Below, piece after piece: positions 1 to 9,406 of a DNA stretch of 64,000 bases. A program made the translations under genes and the position numbers. The notes under the pieces were generated by a model, which was given only the letters and a program-made list of their open reading frames with translations, was not told the DNA's origin and ran no database searches. Location of the stretch: the NCBI RefSeq assembly GCF_030718935.1, contig NZ_CP132194.1:992001-1056000 (forward strand). The letters run 5' to 3'. Numbering within the stretch: position 1 is the stretch's first letter; every line of letters begins with the position of its first letter. Origin of the DNA: Psychrobacter sp. M13 (GTDB lineage Bacteria > Pseudomonadota > Gammaproteobacteria > Pseudomonadales > Moraxellaceae).

Positions 1-1
1 A

Positions 2-466
2 AACAAAGAGTTCGAGCGTCAGTATCTGGCAGGAGAATTAGAAGTCGAGCTGACTCCGCAAGGCACCTTGGCAGAAAAATTGCGCTCAGGCGGTGCTGGT
101 ATTCCTGCATTTTATACGGCAACTGGTGTCGGTACGCAAGTCGCTGAAGGTAAAGAAACCCGTGATTTTGATGGGCGCACTTACGTGCTTGAGCACTCAA
201 TAGTCGCTGATGTGTCATTAGTCAAAGCACAAAAAGCGGATAAAGCGGGTAATTTAATATTTAACAAAACCGCGCGCAACTTTAATCCAGATTGTGCAAT
301 GGCAGGTAAGATTACGATAGCCGAAGTAGAGGAGATTGTAGAGATTGGGGCGCTTGATCCAGATGAGATCCATCTGCCAGGGATTTTTGTACAGCGTATT
401 GTGCTCAATGATAGCCCTGAAAAGCGCATTGAAAAAACAACGACTAAAGCTGTCGACAAGGCTTAA
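2..466 (+). CDS. scoA: 3-oxoacid CoA-transferase subunit A (C-terminal part)
   Basis: The reading frame is open from the left edge, so the start lies outside the window and about 154 C-terminal codons are present. The protein fits the alpha subunit of succinyl-CoA:3-ketoacid CoA transferase, which moves CoA from succinyl-CoA to acetoacetate. Visible family features are the glycine-rich [10 protein letters not shown] stretch, the DYV-like [12 protein letters not shown] segment and the C-terminal [21 protein letters not shown] region. It lies 70 bp upstream of the beta subunit and in the same direction, as expected for a two-subunit enzyme. A related acetoacetate or short-chain CoA transferase (AtoD-type) is possible, but the adjacent 3-hydroxybutyrate dehydrogenases favour ketone-body use. 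Confidence 0.9.
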   Translation, partial: NKEFERQYLAGELEVELTPQGTLAEKLRSGGAGIPAFYTATGVGTQVAEGKETRDFDGRTYVLEHSIVADVSLVKAQKADKAGNLIFNKTARNFNPDCAMAGKITIAEVEEIVEIGALDPDEIHLPGIFVQRIVLNDSPEKRIEKTTTKAVDKA

Positions 467-536
467 TAGACAAAGCTCAGTTAGCAATCTTATAACGGTA
501 AATTAACAAAATAGTGTAATAGATAAGGATGACACC

Positions 537-1166
537 ATGGCATGGACAAGAGAGCAAATGGCGCAGCGCGCTGCCAAAGAATTACAAGATGGCTACTACG
601 TTAACCTTGGCATAGGTCTACCAACCTTAGTCGCGAACTATATTCCAAAAGGTATGGATGTTTGGCTACAGTCAGAGAATGGTCTATTGGGCATCGGCGA
701 GTTTCCAGATGAAGAGGCTGTCGACGCTGATCTTATCAATGCAGGCAAGCAGACCGTCACGGCTGAGTCTGGCGCTAGCTATTTTAGTAGCTCAGAATCA
801 TTTGCGATGATACGTGGTGGCCATGTCAATTTGGCAATTTTGGGCGCGATGGAAGTCTCAGAGCATGGGGATTTGGCCAACTGGATGATCCCCCAAAAGA
901 TGGTAAAAGGCATGGGCGGAGCGATGGATTTAGTCGCAGGTGTGCAGCGAGTCATTGTACTGATGGAGCAAGTCAATAAGCATGGCGACCCTAAAATCCT
1001 TGCCAATTGTGAGTTACCGCTGACGGGTAAAGGGGTGGTAGATCGTATTATCACTGAGCTGGCAGTGTTAGATGTCACTGATCAAGGGTTACAGTTGGTT
1101 GAGCTGGCAGATGACGTCAGCTTTGAAGAGCTGCAAGCAAAAACCCCTGTAGTCATTGCTCAATAA
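537..1166 (+). CDS. scoB: 3-oxoacid CoA-transferase subunit B
   Basis: Complete 209-residue beta subunit, the usual family size. The N-terminal [16 protein letters not shown] and [15 protein letters not shown] are typical. SENGLLG (about residues 46-52) contains the glutamate (E47) that in this family forms the glutamyl-CoA thioester intermediate. The start ATG follows a purine-rich GATAAGGA. It is co-directional with scoA and 44 bp upstream of a 3-hydroxybutyrate dehydrogenase, so the three genes probably form a ketone-body operon: 3-hydroxybutyrate is oxidised to acetoacetate, then activated to acetoacetyl-CoA. Confidence 0.93.
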   Translation: MAWTREQMAQRAAKELQDGYYVNLGIGLPTLVANYIPKGMDVWLQSENGLLGIGEFPDEEAVDADLINAGKQTVTAESGASYFSSSESFAMIRGGHVNLAILGAMEVSEHGDLANWMIPQKMVKGMGGAMDLVAGVQRVIVLMEQVNKHGDPKILANCELPLTGKGVVDRIITELAVLDVTDQGLQLVELADDVSFEELQAKTPVVIAQ

Positions 1167-1210
1167 TCACTGCTCAATAAATTTTGCTCAATTTATGATA
1201 AGGATAACTT

Positions 1211-2011
1211 ATGACCACGACATTAGAGAAAGATCTAAGTGGTAAAGTCGCTTTAGTCACAGGCTCTGCTAGTGGTATCGGCCGCGATATTGCCGAGACT
1301 TACGCTCGTGCTGGCGCTGCTGTTGGTATTGCTGATATCAACCTTGATGCCGCACAAAAGACAGTTAATATTATTGAAGCTGCTGGTGGACGGGCATTGG
1401 CGATTGAGATGGATGTCACCTCTGAGGAGGCAGTCAATGCTGGCGTACAAAGCTTAGTTGATGCTTTTGGTAGCATTGATATTTTAGTTTCCAATGCGGG
1501 TATTCAGATCATTGATCCAATAGATAAGATGGCATTTTCTGATTGGAAAAAGATGCTGAATATTCATTTAGACGGGGCTTTTTTGACCACCAAAGCGGCA
1601 CTAAAGCATATGTATAGTGGCGATAAAGGGGGTACGGTCATTTATATGGGCTCGGTACATTCTCATGAAGCCTCCATGTACAAAGCGCCCTATGTTACTG
1701 CCAAACACGGCTTGCTTGGTTTGTGCCGTGTGCTGGCCAAAGAAGGCGCTGAGCATAATGTGCGCTCGCATGTGATCTGCCCTGGGTTTGTAAAAACCCC
1801 ATTAGTCGAAAAGCAAATTCCTGAGCAAGCGGCCGAGAAGGGTATTAGTGAAGAGGCTGTCGTCAATGATATTATGCTCGTCAATACGGTGGACAAAGAG
1901 TTTACAACAGTGACCGATATTGCCCAGTTAGCGCTGTTTTTAGCCGCATTCCCTACTAATGTATTTACAGGTCAGTCTATAGTGGCCAGTCATGGCTGGT
2001 TTATGAACTAG
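1211..2011 (+). CDS. bdhA: 3-hydroxybutyrate dehydrogenase (SDR), copy 1
   Basis: 266-residue short-chain dehydrogenase/reductase. The NAD-binding TGSASGIG motif is at about residues 17-24, NAG at about 95-97, and the catalytic serine (GSVHSHEAS) precedes the YVTAK Tyr/Lys pair. The C-terminal [25 protein letters not shown] and [10 protein letters not shown] are characteristic of D-3-hydroxybutyrate dehydrogenases. AAGGATAAC gives a good ribosome site before the ATG. As the third gene after scoA-scoB it supplies acetoacetate to the CoA transferase. A close paralogue starts 938 bp downstream. The physiological substrate is inferred from context and family; other short 3-hydroxyacids are possible. 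Confidence 0.88.
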   Translation: MTTTLEKDLSGKVALVTGSASGIGRDIAETYARAGAAVGIADINLDAAQKTVNIIEAAGGRALAIEMDVTSEEAVNAGVQSLVDAFGSIDILVSNAGIQIIDPIDKMAFSDWKKMLNIHLDGAFLTTKAALKHMYSGDKGGTVIYMGSVHSHEASMYKAPYVTAKHGLLGLCRVLAKEGAEHNVRSHVICPGFVKTPLVEKQIPEQAAEKGISEEAVVNDIMLVNTVDKEFTTVTDIAQLALFLAAFPTNVFTGQSIVASHGWFMN

Positions 2012-2085
2012 TATCACGTGCTTTATAGACCGTCGCATTCTAGATAACTATTACCCTTGTAAGAGGCAACCTATAAAGACACAAC

Positions 2086-2116
2086 GCTTAGCAATAACTT
2101 TTAGTTATTGCTAAGC
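2086..2116 (+). terminator. Hairpin at the end of the sco-bdh operon
   Basis: A perfect 13-bp stem (arms 2086-2098 and 2104-2116) with a 5-nt loop lies 75 bp after the bdhA stop. No clean T-tract follows, so it may be a terminator or an mRNA 3'-end stabilising hairpin. Confidence 0.5.
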
Positions 2117-2593
2117 TAACTTATTCAATGGATAATTATTGCAAATTAACCTGTAATAATTCGATAAATAGTTTATATTAAGGGGTCACCTAAATTCAGT
2201 TTATAGGTGTTCACTGTAATACTCTTATAAAGACCGCTGTTATATCATTTAATTGAGCCAGTTTATTCATATCTACTCCTCTATACGATTTGATCACACC
2301 GCTTAGCACATACTATCGATTTTAGCCTAAAAATCTGCTCATTCGAATTACCCGCTGATTCATCTTACTGATCATCTTCACTCTTTATTCGTATTTACGT
2401 TTATCGGCTTTTCTTGGCTATTAGTCATTAATGTAACTAAATGTTGCGACCTACACTTCATAGAAAAGTGTGCGCAAACAGTTGCGTTTAATAACCTTGC
2501 CTCTAATGACTTTGCTTCTAATTAATCCGCCTTTAACAAAATCATTATCTGTATTTTTCGTTCAAAACTCAGTTAAAAAACAGTCATAAATAT

Positions 2594-2765
2594 TGGGACG
2601 TGCCCTCAATCTGAACAAAACCTTTTGAATGGTCTAAAAATGGCTATATTCTCGCCACTCTTTGAAAATTTGTAGACAATATATTCATATTCTCTGCAAA
2701 ATTTACTTTGATTGGCAAAAATCTATCTCCTTTTTCTCATCATTTTCAAAATGAGGACATACCCT
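2594..2765. mobile_element. MITE-like 172-bp element, copy 1
   Basis: A non-coding element with imperfect terminal inverted repeats of about 21 bp. The left end contains GTGCCCTCAATCTGAA; the right end, read inverted, contains ATGTCCTCATTTTGAA. A second copy of the same length at 43515-43686 aligns along its length, including AATGGTCTAAAAATGGCTA versus AATGGGCTAAAAACGGCTA. No transposase frame is present. I could not identify a clear target duplication or assign an IS family. Most likely a non-autonomous element mobilised in trans or a fossil of one. Confidence 0.65.
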
Positions 2766-2887
2766 ATAACAACAAAGAATATCTCCTAATTTTGATCCTC
2801 CTAAATAACAGCAAATGGATTGCTATTGTTTATTTCTTTAACTTTAATCTTCAAAACTTAAGCTTCAAAAATACAGTCAAACTTATA

Positions 2888-2899
2888 ACTTATATAAGT
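2888..2899. promoter_or_regulatory. 12-bp palindrome upstream of bdhA copy 2
   Basis: ACTTATATAAGT is a perfect 12-bp palindrome 50 bp before the start codon of the second bdhA. It could be an operator or part of an A+T-rich promoter. The sequence is low-complexity, so chance is possible. Confidence 0.3.
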
Positions 2900-2949
2900 A
2901 GCTAGTTTTACTGTATATCAACAACCACTGACCATAAAAGGGAAAATAT

Positions 2950-3750
2950 ATGGCGACCCAAGTACAACAAGATCTAACTGGTAAAGTAGCTCTAATCACA
3001 GGAGCCGCTGCTGGGATTGGCCGTGATATCGCAGAAACTTATGCCAAGGCTGGCGCGGTTATCGGTGTGGCTGATATCGATGTCGATGGCGCAAAACAGA
3101 CTGTCGATATCATCACCAAAGCGGGCGGCAAAGCTATTGCAATTGATATGGATGTCAGATCTGAGAATGCTGTTAACGATGGCGTCAAGCAGCTAATAGA
3201 TACCTTTGGTGGTATTGATATTTTAGTCTCTAATGCGGGCATTCAGCTGATTAACCCTATTACTAAGATGACTTTTGACAATTGGAAAAACCTGTTAGCT
3301 ACTCATTTAGATGGTGGCTTTTTGACGACCAAAGCTGCTGTAGAGCATATGTATAAAGATAATAAAGGCGGTACGATCATCTATATCGGCTCCATCCATG
3401 CCCATGATGCCTCACTTTTTAAAGCGCCTTATATCACCGCAAAACACGGATTATTAGGCTTATGCCGCGCGGTTGCCAAAGAAGGTGCGCCGCATAATGT
3501 TCGCGCGCATATGATCTCACCAGGTTTTGTAAAAACCGCTATGGTCAACGATCAGATCCCACTGCAAGCTGCCGAAAAGGGCATTAGCGAAGATGAAGTC
3601 ATCAACGATATTTTGCTGGCGAATACCCTTAATAAAGAATTCACCACTATCGAAGATGTCTCGCAAACAGCATTGTTTTTGGCTGCTTTCCCAACGAATG
3701 TATTCACCGGTCAGTCTATCAATGCCAGCCACGGCTGGTGTATGAGATAA
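2950..3750 (+). CDS. 3-hydroxybutyrate dehydrogenase (SDR), copy 2
   Basis: 266 residues, exactly the length of copy 1 and strongly similar throughout. It carries the TGAAAGIG nucleotide motif, [12 protein letters not shown] with the catalytic serine, the YITAK Tyr/Lys pair, and a C-terminal [23 protein letters not shown] precedes the ATG. It has its own upstream region with a palindrome and its own terminator, so it is probably an independently controlled tandem duplicate rather than the end of the sco operon. Substitutions are spread along the protein, so the duplication is not recent. Substrate specificity could differ from copy 1. Confidence 0.86.
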   Translation: MATQVQQDLTGKVALITGAAAGIGRDIAETYAKAGAVIGVADIDVDGAKQTVDIITKAGGKAIAIDMDVRSENAVNDGVKQLIDTFGGIDILVSNAGIQLINPITKMTFDNWKNLLATHLDGGFLTTKAAVEHMYKDNKGGTIIYIGSIHAHDASLFKAPYITAKHGLLGLCRAVAKEGAPHNVRAHMISPGFVKTAMVNDQIPLQAAEKGISEDEVINDILLANTLNKEFTTIEDVSQTALFLAAFPTNVFTGQSINASHGWCMR

Positions 3751-4065
3751 ATATTATTTAAATAATAGCTACTATACTTGCACACTTAGTAGTAGCTATA
3801 AGTAGCATAACAAGTCGCATAATTTGAGAACCACAACATCAGACTACTGGCGTTGTGGTTTTTTATGGCCCTGTTTTTAGACTTTTAAGTCTTGAGGATC
3901 ACTAATGAATGGCGATGCTTGTTTATATATGGCAAAGCGCTATGATAGACGTCTTATTTGTAGCCTATATATTGACTACTCTATTTATTAATGTATGCAC
4001 TAAAACGCTCTTGAAGCGCATGGAGTAAGAATCAATGAAAAATGACGCTCTTGCGCTAAATATAA
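3751..4065. other. Intergenic region upstream of truncated mgtE
   Basis: Apart from the terminator at 3831-3868 I see no gene. A short frame at 4035-4100 (starting ATG-AAA-AAT) overlaps the mgtE remnant out of frame and has no MgtE similarity I can recognise. The missing mgtE N-terminus is not detectable here, so it was deleted rather than interrupted by one frameshift. Confidence 0.5.
3831..3868 (+). terminator. Rho-independent terminator after bdhA copy 2
   Basis: AACCACAAC and GTTGTGGTT form a stem that extends partly into the loop and is followed by TTTTTTAT. It lies about 80 bp after the stop codon, as expected for an intrinsic terminator. Confidence 0.75.
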
Positions 4066-4815
4066 GTGATGCGCTCACTAGTGTCTTGTCACGTAAATGA
4101 CAATCAAGAAGATGTAGCAAAAGCCGTAGCACGTTATGACTTAATTGCCCTACCAATTATTGACGATAGTGGTGCTTTAGTAGGTATTGTTACCCACGAT
4201 GATGCTATGGATGTAGCGAGTGATGAAGCGATTGATGACTTTCATAAATCGGGCGGTGTCACTACTATGGTCGGGCGTCTAAAAGACGCTAGCATTACCG
4301 TCTTCTATCGTAAACGCGTCTTTTGGCTGGTATTATTGATATTTGGTAATCTGCTTTCAGGGTTTAGTATTGTCAATTTTGAGGATCTGATAGCCGCTAA
4401 CTTAGTCTTAGTATCCTTCTTGCCGCTATTGGTCGATAGCGGTGGCAATGCTGGCTCCCAATCGGCTACTTTGATGGTCAGGGCGCTAGCGACCGGTGAT
4501 GTAGTGATGCGCGACTGGTTCTCACTATTAGGCCGAGAAGCCTTAGTTGCATTACTACTCGGCGCTACTATGGCGGTTGCGGTCGCTATTATTGGCTATA
4601 TTCGCGGTGATGCCATCGTATCCTTAGTGCTAGCATTAAGCATGGTTTCGGTAGTCATGATTGGCAGTATGGTTGGAATGAGCTTACCGTTTATACTGAA
4701 TAAGTTAGGCTTTGACCCGGCTACTTCTAGTGCCCTTTTGATAACCTCAATAAGTGATGCTTCGGGCGTGCTTATCTACTTATTTATAGCCTCAAAATTC
4801 TTAGTGGTGGGTTGA
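4066..4815 (+). pseudogene. mgtE: N-terminally truncated MgtE-type magnesium channel
   Basis: The 249-codon frame encodes the second half of an MgtE Mg2+ channel. It begins in the second CBS domain (NDNQEDVAKAVARYDLIALP to DDAMDV, about residues 11-55). It continues through the connecting helix into a complete five-helix membrane domain with the diagnostic SGGNAGSQS (about residues 126-134) and FDPATSSALLITSISDASG. MgtE proteins are normally around 450 residues, so the N domain and first CBS domain, which sense Mg2+, are missing. A TAA immediately precedes the first possible start (GTG) and there is no ribosome site. Probably a decayed gene, although the intact membrane domain means a de-regulated channel cannot be excluded. 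Confidence 0.75.
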
Positions 4816-4940
4816 TCGTAGTTACACTAGCATTGTGGTTTTTTTATAGGGTTAATTCGGCTACACTGACCCTATACCATTTATCTTACCCTATTTCTTA
4901 TCTTACTCTATCTCAAAAATACGAATCAATAAAGGTCACT

Positions 4941-6179
4941 ATGTTTAACTTTATAAAAAAAATAAACCCGCAAAGAGCTGAAACTGCAAAACAAAAAGCG
5001 GAGCGTGATAGTGCGGTTGACAAAGTACTGCTGGGCTATCATGTCAATAACGTGAGTATTGCACAAATGGTAACAGGTATAGATCGCAATGATGATGAGC
5101 TGACTCTAGACTTGCGTTTACCGCAAGATAGTGATCCTGAAGTCATTCAGCAAGAGCTTGGCTCGCTACTACATTTGCACGGTATCAAAGCCATTCATAT
5201 GAATGTGCGTCTGCCACCACCCGCCAAAGGTGGTAGCTCAACGTTGCCCAAACAGACAGCAAAGCCAATACCAAAAACGACTGATGCAATGGGTAACCAA
5301 GCCAATGCCGCACCGATGTCTGATATCAAAGCACCAAGTATTGAAGTACCAAGTGCAAAAGCCCCGCCGACCCAAGCATCGCTGCCAGTGCATCCCCATA
5401 TCCGTCATATTATTGTCGTAGCCTCTGGCAAAGGCGGCGTCGGTAAGTCGACCACAACGGTCAATATTGCTTTGGCGCTACAACAGCTCGGTAATCGTGT
5501 TGGCGTGCTCGATGCTGATATTTATGGCCCAAGTATGCCAACTATGCTCGGTGTCGCTAGTGTCAGGCCTGAGCTTGAGAATGAGCAGTTCGTACCTATT
5601 GACGCCCATGGCCTTGCGATGCTCTCTATCGGTAGCTTGCTCGATGGCGATAATACACCTGTGGCATGGCGAGGTCCCAAAGCGACTGGTGCCTTGATGC
5701 AGCTCTATAACCAGACCAATTGGCCGCAGCTCGATTATCTAGTGATAGATATGCCACCAGGGACAGGCGATATTCAGCTGACCCTAGCCCAGCGTATTCC
5801 TGTCACTGGCGCAGTCATTGTCACGACGCCGCAGCATGTCGCGCTACTCGATGCCCAAAAAGGTATTGAGATGTTTAATAAGACCAGTATTCCCGTGCTT
5901 GGCGTCGTTGAGAATATGGCGCTGCATACTTGTAGCAATTGCGGCACTACTGAAGCTATCTTTGGCGCAGGTGGCGGAGATTTTATTGCTAAGCAATATC
6001 AAGTGCCGTTATTAGGTCAGCTGCCATTAGCTAGCGGTATTCGCGCGCAAGTCGATAAAGGAGAGCCTAGCGTATTGGCTAATGATGAGTTTGCACCTTA
6101 CTATATAAGCATTGCTAAGAATATTGAAACTAATATCGATAAATTTGCCAAGCCTGTCGATGATAAGCGGATTTTTTAG
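4941..6179 (+). CDS. mrp: Mrp/ApbC-family Fe-S cluster carrier ATPase
   Basis: A frame is open from 4812, but the ATG at 4941 preceded by AAAGG is the best start, giving 412 residues. The N-terminal part (about 25-95) is the MIP18-like/FeS_assembly_P domain. A Pro/Ala-rich linker follows, then the ParA/MinD-type P-loop domain with GKGGVGKST (residues 163-171). The switch motif is DMPPGTGD, and CSNCG near the C-terminus supplies the CxxC cysteines that bridge a cluster in the dimer. The protein binds and transfers [4Fe-4S] clusters in the cytosol. It stands downstream of the mgtE remnant and 21 bp before a DUF2804 gene, possibly co-transcribed. Confidence 0.9.
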   Translation: MFNFIKKINPQRAETAKQKAERDSAVDKVLLGYHVNNVSIAQMVTGIDRNDDELTLDLRLPQDSDPEVIQQELGSLLHLHGIKAIHMNVRLPPPAKGGSSTLPKQTAKPIPKTTDAMGNQANAAPMSDIKAPSIEVPSAKAPPTQASLPVHPHIRHIIVVASGKGGVGKSTTTVNIALALQQLGNRVGVLDADIYGPSMPTMLGVASVRPELENEQFVPIDAHGLAMLSIGSLLDGDNTPVAWRGPKATGALMQLYNQTNWPQLDYLVIDMPPGTGDIQLTLAQRIPVTGAVIVTTPQHVALLDAQKGIEMFNKTSIPVLGVVENMALHTCSNCGTTEAIFGAGGGDFIAKQYQVPLLGQLPLASGIRAQVDKGEPSVLANDEFAPYYISIAKNIETNIDKFAKPVDDKRIF

Positions 6180-6200
6180 AGATAACATGAGGAGAGAATT

Positions 6201-7283
6201 ATGGGTGTAGTGAAAGATTTTAATCATTCCAGCTTGCCCATAATTAATAATTTGATTGAAGATGGCCAGCCAGTTTTTGGTATTTTCCAACAAGTTCAAA
6301 ATATTAACTATCTCAACTATCAAAGCTATCTTATCTCGCAAAAGCGGTTACCAGACTGGCGCAAAGATCTAAAGGTTAATCAGTTTTGCTTTATCCAAAT
6401 TATTGAGCCGCCATATCGAATTTGCCTAGCTTTAGCGACAATCAAGCTGGCCACTAGTGCTTTTGTTTACCTTTATAACGACACAACTCAACAGTTGGAA
6501 GTCTGCGAGGCGCTGCAACCTTTGACTCATAAGGCCCGTTTTTTAGGTGATCATTATCAAGGACAAATGAGCTTTTCTCACAGCAAGCTCAGTCTGACCT
6601 TGGACTTTGACCCGATGCAAGTAAGTGTCGATCTAGATAGTCAACATCTAAAGCTGGCCGCTGAGCTAACTCGTAACGTTCAGCCATTGTCTATTTGTAC
6701 ACCGACGGGTAGGCGGGGTTGGACCTTTACCCAAAAAGAACCGTTTACTACCATTGTAGGTGAGCTGCTAATTAAGACTTCTTCGAAGATGACTGCTAAT
6801 CATCAAGATGAGCTAGTGAGATTTAGTGAAACTACTATAGCTAATCTAGACTGGACGCTTGGCTACATGCGCCATGAGACCAATTGGTTTTGGGCTTGTA
6901 TCAATAGCTATTTGGCAGAGGGTCGTCATTTTGCATTGAACCTATCGATGGGCGTCAATGAGACGGGAGCGAGCGAAAATGCTTGCTGGCTTGATGGAGA
7001 GATCTATCATCTACCACCCGTCCTCTTTGTACGTAAAGATTTTGATTCATCAGCACAGAATAGTTGGCACATTTATCATCAGAATCTAGGTTGGAGCAAC
7101 ATCGATATTGATCTAAGATTTACGCCTATTACTGTCTACAAAAAGACGGATGATTTCGGTGTGGTAGCTAGTATCTTTGAGCAGTGGATCGGTGAATATA
7201 GCGGTGAGATACGCTTGCAAGAGCAAGTGATTCGATTGGATAAAGTATTAGGACTGGCAGAAGATCATTTTGCTAAGTGGTAA
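6201..7283 (+). CDS. DUF2804 domain-containing protein
   Basis: 360 residues preceded by a strong GAGGAGAG site. The sequence resembles the DUF2804 family: a soluble beta-rich protein with the conserved GRRGWTFTQKEP segment (about residues 170-181), the DWTLGYMRHETNWFWACINS block (about 218-237) and LNLSMGVNETGASENACWLDG. No signal peptide or membrane segment is visible. The biochemical role of DUF2804 is unknown to me. It sits 21 bp after mrp, suggesting co-transcription, but this does not assign a function. The family assignment is from motif memory and should be treated as likely rather than certain. Confidence 0.7.
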   Translation: MGVVKDFNHSSLPIINNLIEDGQPVFGIFQQVQNINYLNYQSYLISQKRLPDWRKDLKVNQFCFIQIIEPPYRICLALATIKLATSAFVYLYNDTTQQLEVCEALQPLTHKARFLGDHYQGQMSFSHSKLSLTLDFDPMQVSVDLDSQHLKLAAELTRNVQPLSICTPTGRRGWTFTQKEPFTTIVGELLIKTSSKMTANHQDELVRFSETTIANLDWTLGYMRHETNWFWACINSYLAEGRHFALNLSMGVNETGASENACWLDGEIYHLPPVLFVRKDFDSSAQNSWHIYHQNLGWSNIDIDLRFTPITVYKKTDDFGVVASIFEQWIGEYSGEIRLQEQVIRLDKVLGLAEDHFAKW

Positions 7284-7421
7284 GCTGTATAAAGCGGAGC
7301 AATGTATTATTTTATCTGCTGCAAAGTCTATAAATCAACCAATCAATTCCGTATAATCAACATCATCAAAAAACGCTCAAAATGTATAAATTAAATACGA
7401 TAATCAATCTTAAGGATAAAA

Positions 7422-7997
7422 ATGTCTATTAAATCTGACCGCTGGATTCGTGAAATGGCTGAAACTCAGCAGATGATTGAGCCGTTTGAGGCAGGTCAAG
7501 TACGCTTTAACGATGCAGGCGAGCGCTTGATCAGTTATGGTACCTCAAGCTATGGCTATGACGTGCGCTGTGCGCCTGAATTTAAAGTCTTTACCAATGT
7601 GCATTCAGTAGTAGTCGATCCCAAGAATTTTGATGAAAAAAGCTTTATCGATATTGTAGGCGACGAATGTATTATTCCGCCAAACTCGTTTGCGCTAGCA
7701 CGTACCGTTGAGTACTTTCGCATTCCGCGTGATGTGCTCACCATCTGCCTTGGCAAATCTACTTATGCGCGCTGCGGCATCATCGTCAATGTCACTCCAC
7801 TTGAGCCCGAGTGGGAAGGGCATGTGACGTTAGAGTTTAGTAATACCACCAATCTGCCAGCACGTATTTATGCGGGTGAAGGCGTAGCACAGATGCTGTT
7901 TTTCCAAAGTGACGCCGATGATGTTTGTGAGACTAGCTACAAAGATCGTGGTGGTAAGTACCAAGGTCAGCGTGGTGTCACGTTGCCGAGAACATAA
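7422..7997 (+). CDS. dcd: dCTP deaminase
   Basis: 191 residues, near the usual 188-193. Dcd deaminates dCTP to dUTP in the cytosol for thymidylate synthesis. Visible family motifs are [12 protein letters not shown] near residue 40 and the nucleotide-binding [31 protein letters not shown] region, which contains the catalytic glutamate (E in EPEWEGH). The C-terminal [18 protein letters not shown] resembles the flexible tail that closes over the active site. TTAAGGATAAAA precedes the ATG. It is monocistronic, between mrp-DUF2804 and the convergent sspB, with a shared terminator. Confidence 0.95.
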   Translation: MSIKSDRWIREMAETQQMIEPFEAGQVRFNDAGERLISYGTSSYGYDVRCAPEFKVFTNVHSVVVDPKNFDEKSFIDIVGDECIIPPNSFALARTVEYFRIPRDVLTICLGKSTYARCGIIVNVTPLEPEWEGHVTLEFSNTTNLPARIYAGEGVAQMLFFQSDADDVCETSYKDRGGKYQGQRGVTLPRT

Positions 7998-8030
7998 TCG
8001 TTTTTAGGATCGTATCCCTTTTAGGTCGAC

Positions 8031-8072
8031 ATAAAAAAAGCTAGACGTATTGATTACGCCTAGCTTTTTTAT
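8031..8072. terminator. Bidirectional terminator between dcd and sspB
   Basis: A 16-bp stem (arms 8034-8049 and 8055-8070, one mismatch) is flanked by A-runs on the left and T-runs on the right. It can therefore terminate dcd on the plus strand and sspB on the minus strand. Confidence 0.88.
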
Positions 8073-8087
8073 GGATTACGCTATTTA

Positions 8088-8525
8088 CTATTTTAGAACT
8101 TTTAAGCCTGCTTTGTTATCACGCTTAGGCTTAGCAGCTGGGCTACTTGCTTTAGCAGATGTCGACGTCGAGTCTTCTCCTGGCTCATAATTGTCATATT
8201 CATTAGGGTCAAAGAACATCCCCTGTGAGTTCTCTTTTGCATAGATACCCAAAACAGCAGTTAATGGTACCCATATCTCTTGCGAGACACCCCCAAAGCG
8301 CGCGCTAAAATTAATATAGTCGTTTTCCATACTCATATTACCCGTAGCACGACTAGCAATGTTCAGCACGATACGTCCATCTTGTACATGCTCAACAGGA
8401 ATCTGTAAATTATCACCAGTCGCATCGACCATCAGGTAAGGGGTGAGCTCATTATCTTCTATCCATTGATAAATCGCACGCACCATATAAGGGCGAGTTG
8501 GGGCAATAGAGGTGGTATCACTCAT
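8088..8525 (-). CDS. sspB: ClpXP protease specificity-enhancing factor SspB
   Basis: 145 residues. The N-terminal RPYMVRAIYQWIEDNELTPYLMVD is the SspB fold that binds ssrA-tagged peptides. The middle IVLNIASRATGNMSMENDYINFSARFGG is also characteristic. A low-complexity Ser/Ala/Asp linker (about 108-135) leads to a basic, hydrophobic C-terminal tail ending GLKVLK. That tail is the ClpX-tethering XB motif. The protein delivers substrates to ClpXP. It is last in the petABC-sspA-sspB cluster, 63 bp after sspA, the usual order in gammaproteobacteria. Confidence 0.92.
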   Translation of the reverse strand: MSDTTSIAPTRPYMVRAIYQWIEDNELTPYLMVDATGDNLQIPVEHVQDGRIVLNIASRATGNMSMENDYINFSARFGGVSQEIWVPLTAVLGIYAKENSQGMFFDPNEYDNYEPGEDSTSTSAKASSPAAKPKRDNKAGLKVLK

Positions 8526-8588
8526 TTTATAGCTCCTGTACTAATAGGTTATAAAGATTACTTATTTATAGTTACGCTGGTAGACATA

Positions 8589-9203
8589 CTATTTTACGCT
8601 TTTTCGGAAACTTTCTCGATCAAACAAACGCGTTTGATAGTCGAATAAAGGACGGCTAATAGCGCGTGGCAGCTCGATATCCATCTCCTCTAATCGCCAA
8701 AGCAGTGGCGCAAGTAGTACATCGCACCAACCAAAGCTATCGGCCATAAAATAAGACTTATGTGCAAATAATGGCGATAAGGTAATCAGAGAGTCAGCAA
8801 GTTGTTTTTTAGCCAGTCCTGCTTGCGCTTTATTAAAACTATCAGGATGCATCAATAATCGTCTACCAAGTACCAACCAATCACGTTGAATGCGCCACGC
8901 CAGCTGACGAAACTGCGCGCGCTCTTGTGGCGTTTCAGGCAGTAGCTTATTGGCATGATAGCGCTCTTCTAAGTATTCAAAGATTACATTGATCTCATAC
9001 AGCGCAATCTCACGCTGTTGTAGCACTGGCAAAGTATGATAAGGATTAAGCTCAGTCAAATCCTCTGGACGCTCAGAGTGCAGGCGTGATAGATAATAAG
9101 CCAGCTTTTTTTCTTCAAGTAATAGGCGCACCACATGACTATCGTAGCCATCATCAGCATACAAAATCAGCTGACTACTTGGAATGTCATTCGCGTCGAT
9201 CAT
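8589..9203 (-). CDS. sspA: Stringent starvation protein A (GST-fold RNA polymerase-associated)
   Basis: 204 residues with an N-terminal thioredoxin-like GST domain (LILYADDGYDSHVVRLLLEEK) and a helical C-terminal domain. The NPYHTLPVL segment and the short charged C-terminus fit SspA rather than a catalytic GST; members bind RNA polymerase and affect stress and stationary-phase transcription. It follows petC and precedes sspB on the same strand, a synteny typical for sspA. Confidence 0.9.
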   Translation of the reverse strand: MIDANDIPSSQLILYADDGYDSHVVRLLLEEKKLAYYLSRLHSERPEDLTELNPYHTLPVLQQREIALYEINVIFEYLEERYHANKLLPETPQERAQFRQLAWRIQRDWLVLGRRLLMHPDSFNKAQAGLAKKQLADSLITLSPLFAHKSYFMADSFGWCDVLLAPLLWRLEEMDIELPRAISRPLFDYQTRLFDRESFRKSVK

Positions 9204-9328
9204 AGCAGCCTAAAGGTAATGGTTAAGGCTGTCATCCTAAACCAAGGTAAGGGGTTTGGCAAGGTGTAAGCGTAATCCTACCTCGTCTATCGGCTTTAAT
9301 GAGCAAAATCTTAATGTATAGCCATCAA

Positions 9329-9358
9329 AAAAGGCACTACCGAAGTAATGCCTCTTTG
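9329..9358 (-). terminator. Weak hairpin between petC and sspA
   Basis: GGCACTA and TAATGCC form an imperfect hairpin with A/T-rich flanks in the 203-bp petC-sspA gap. On the minus strand it is followed by a short T-run, so it may partly terminate the petABC transcript. Confidence 0.4.
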
Positions 9359-9406
9359 AATTTACAATAAAATCGACCATAAAACTAAATAGTCTATTAA
9401 ATAAAG

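Larger units (their letters stand above)
2012..2949. other. Long A+T-rich intergenic region between bdhA paralogues
   Basis: This 938-bp gap carries no convincing gene. It holds the hairpin at 2086-2116, a weak CACCT/AGGTG inverted repeat near 2188-2210, the MITE-like element at 2594-2765, and a 12-bp palindrome at 2888-2899 just before the second bdhA. The only sizeable frame (2708-2905) runs through the repeat element and lacks coding character. Confidence 0.6.

Noticed and set aside
2708..2905. 65-codon plus-strand frame in the bdhA intergenic region
   Set aside because: It starts inside the MITE-like element, has no ribosome site and no recognisable protein character.
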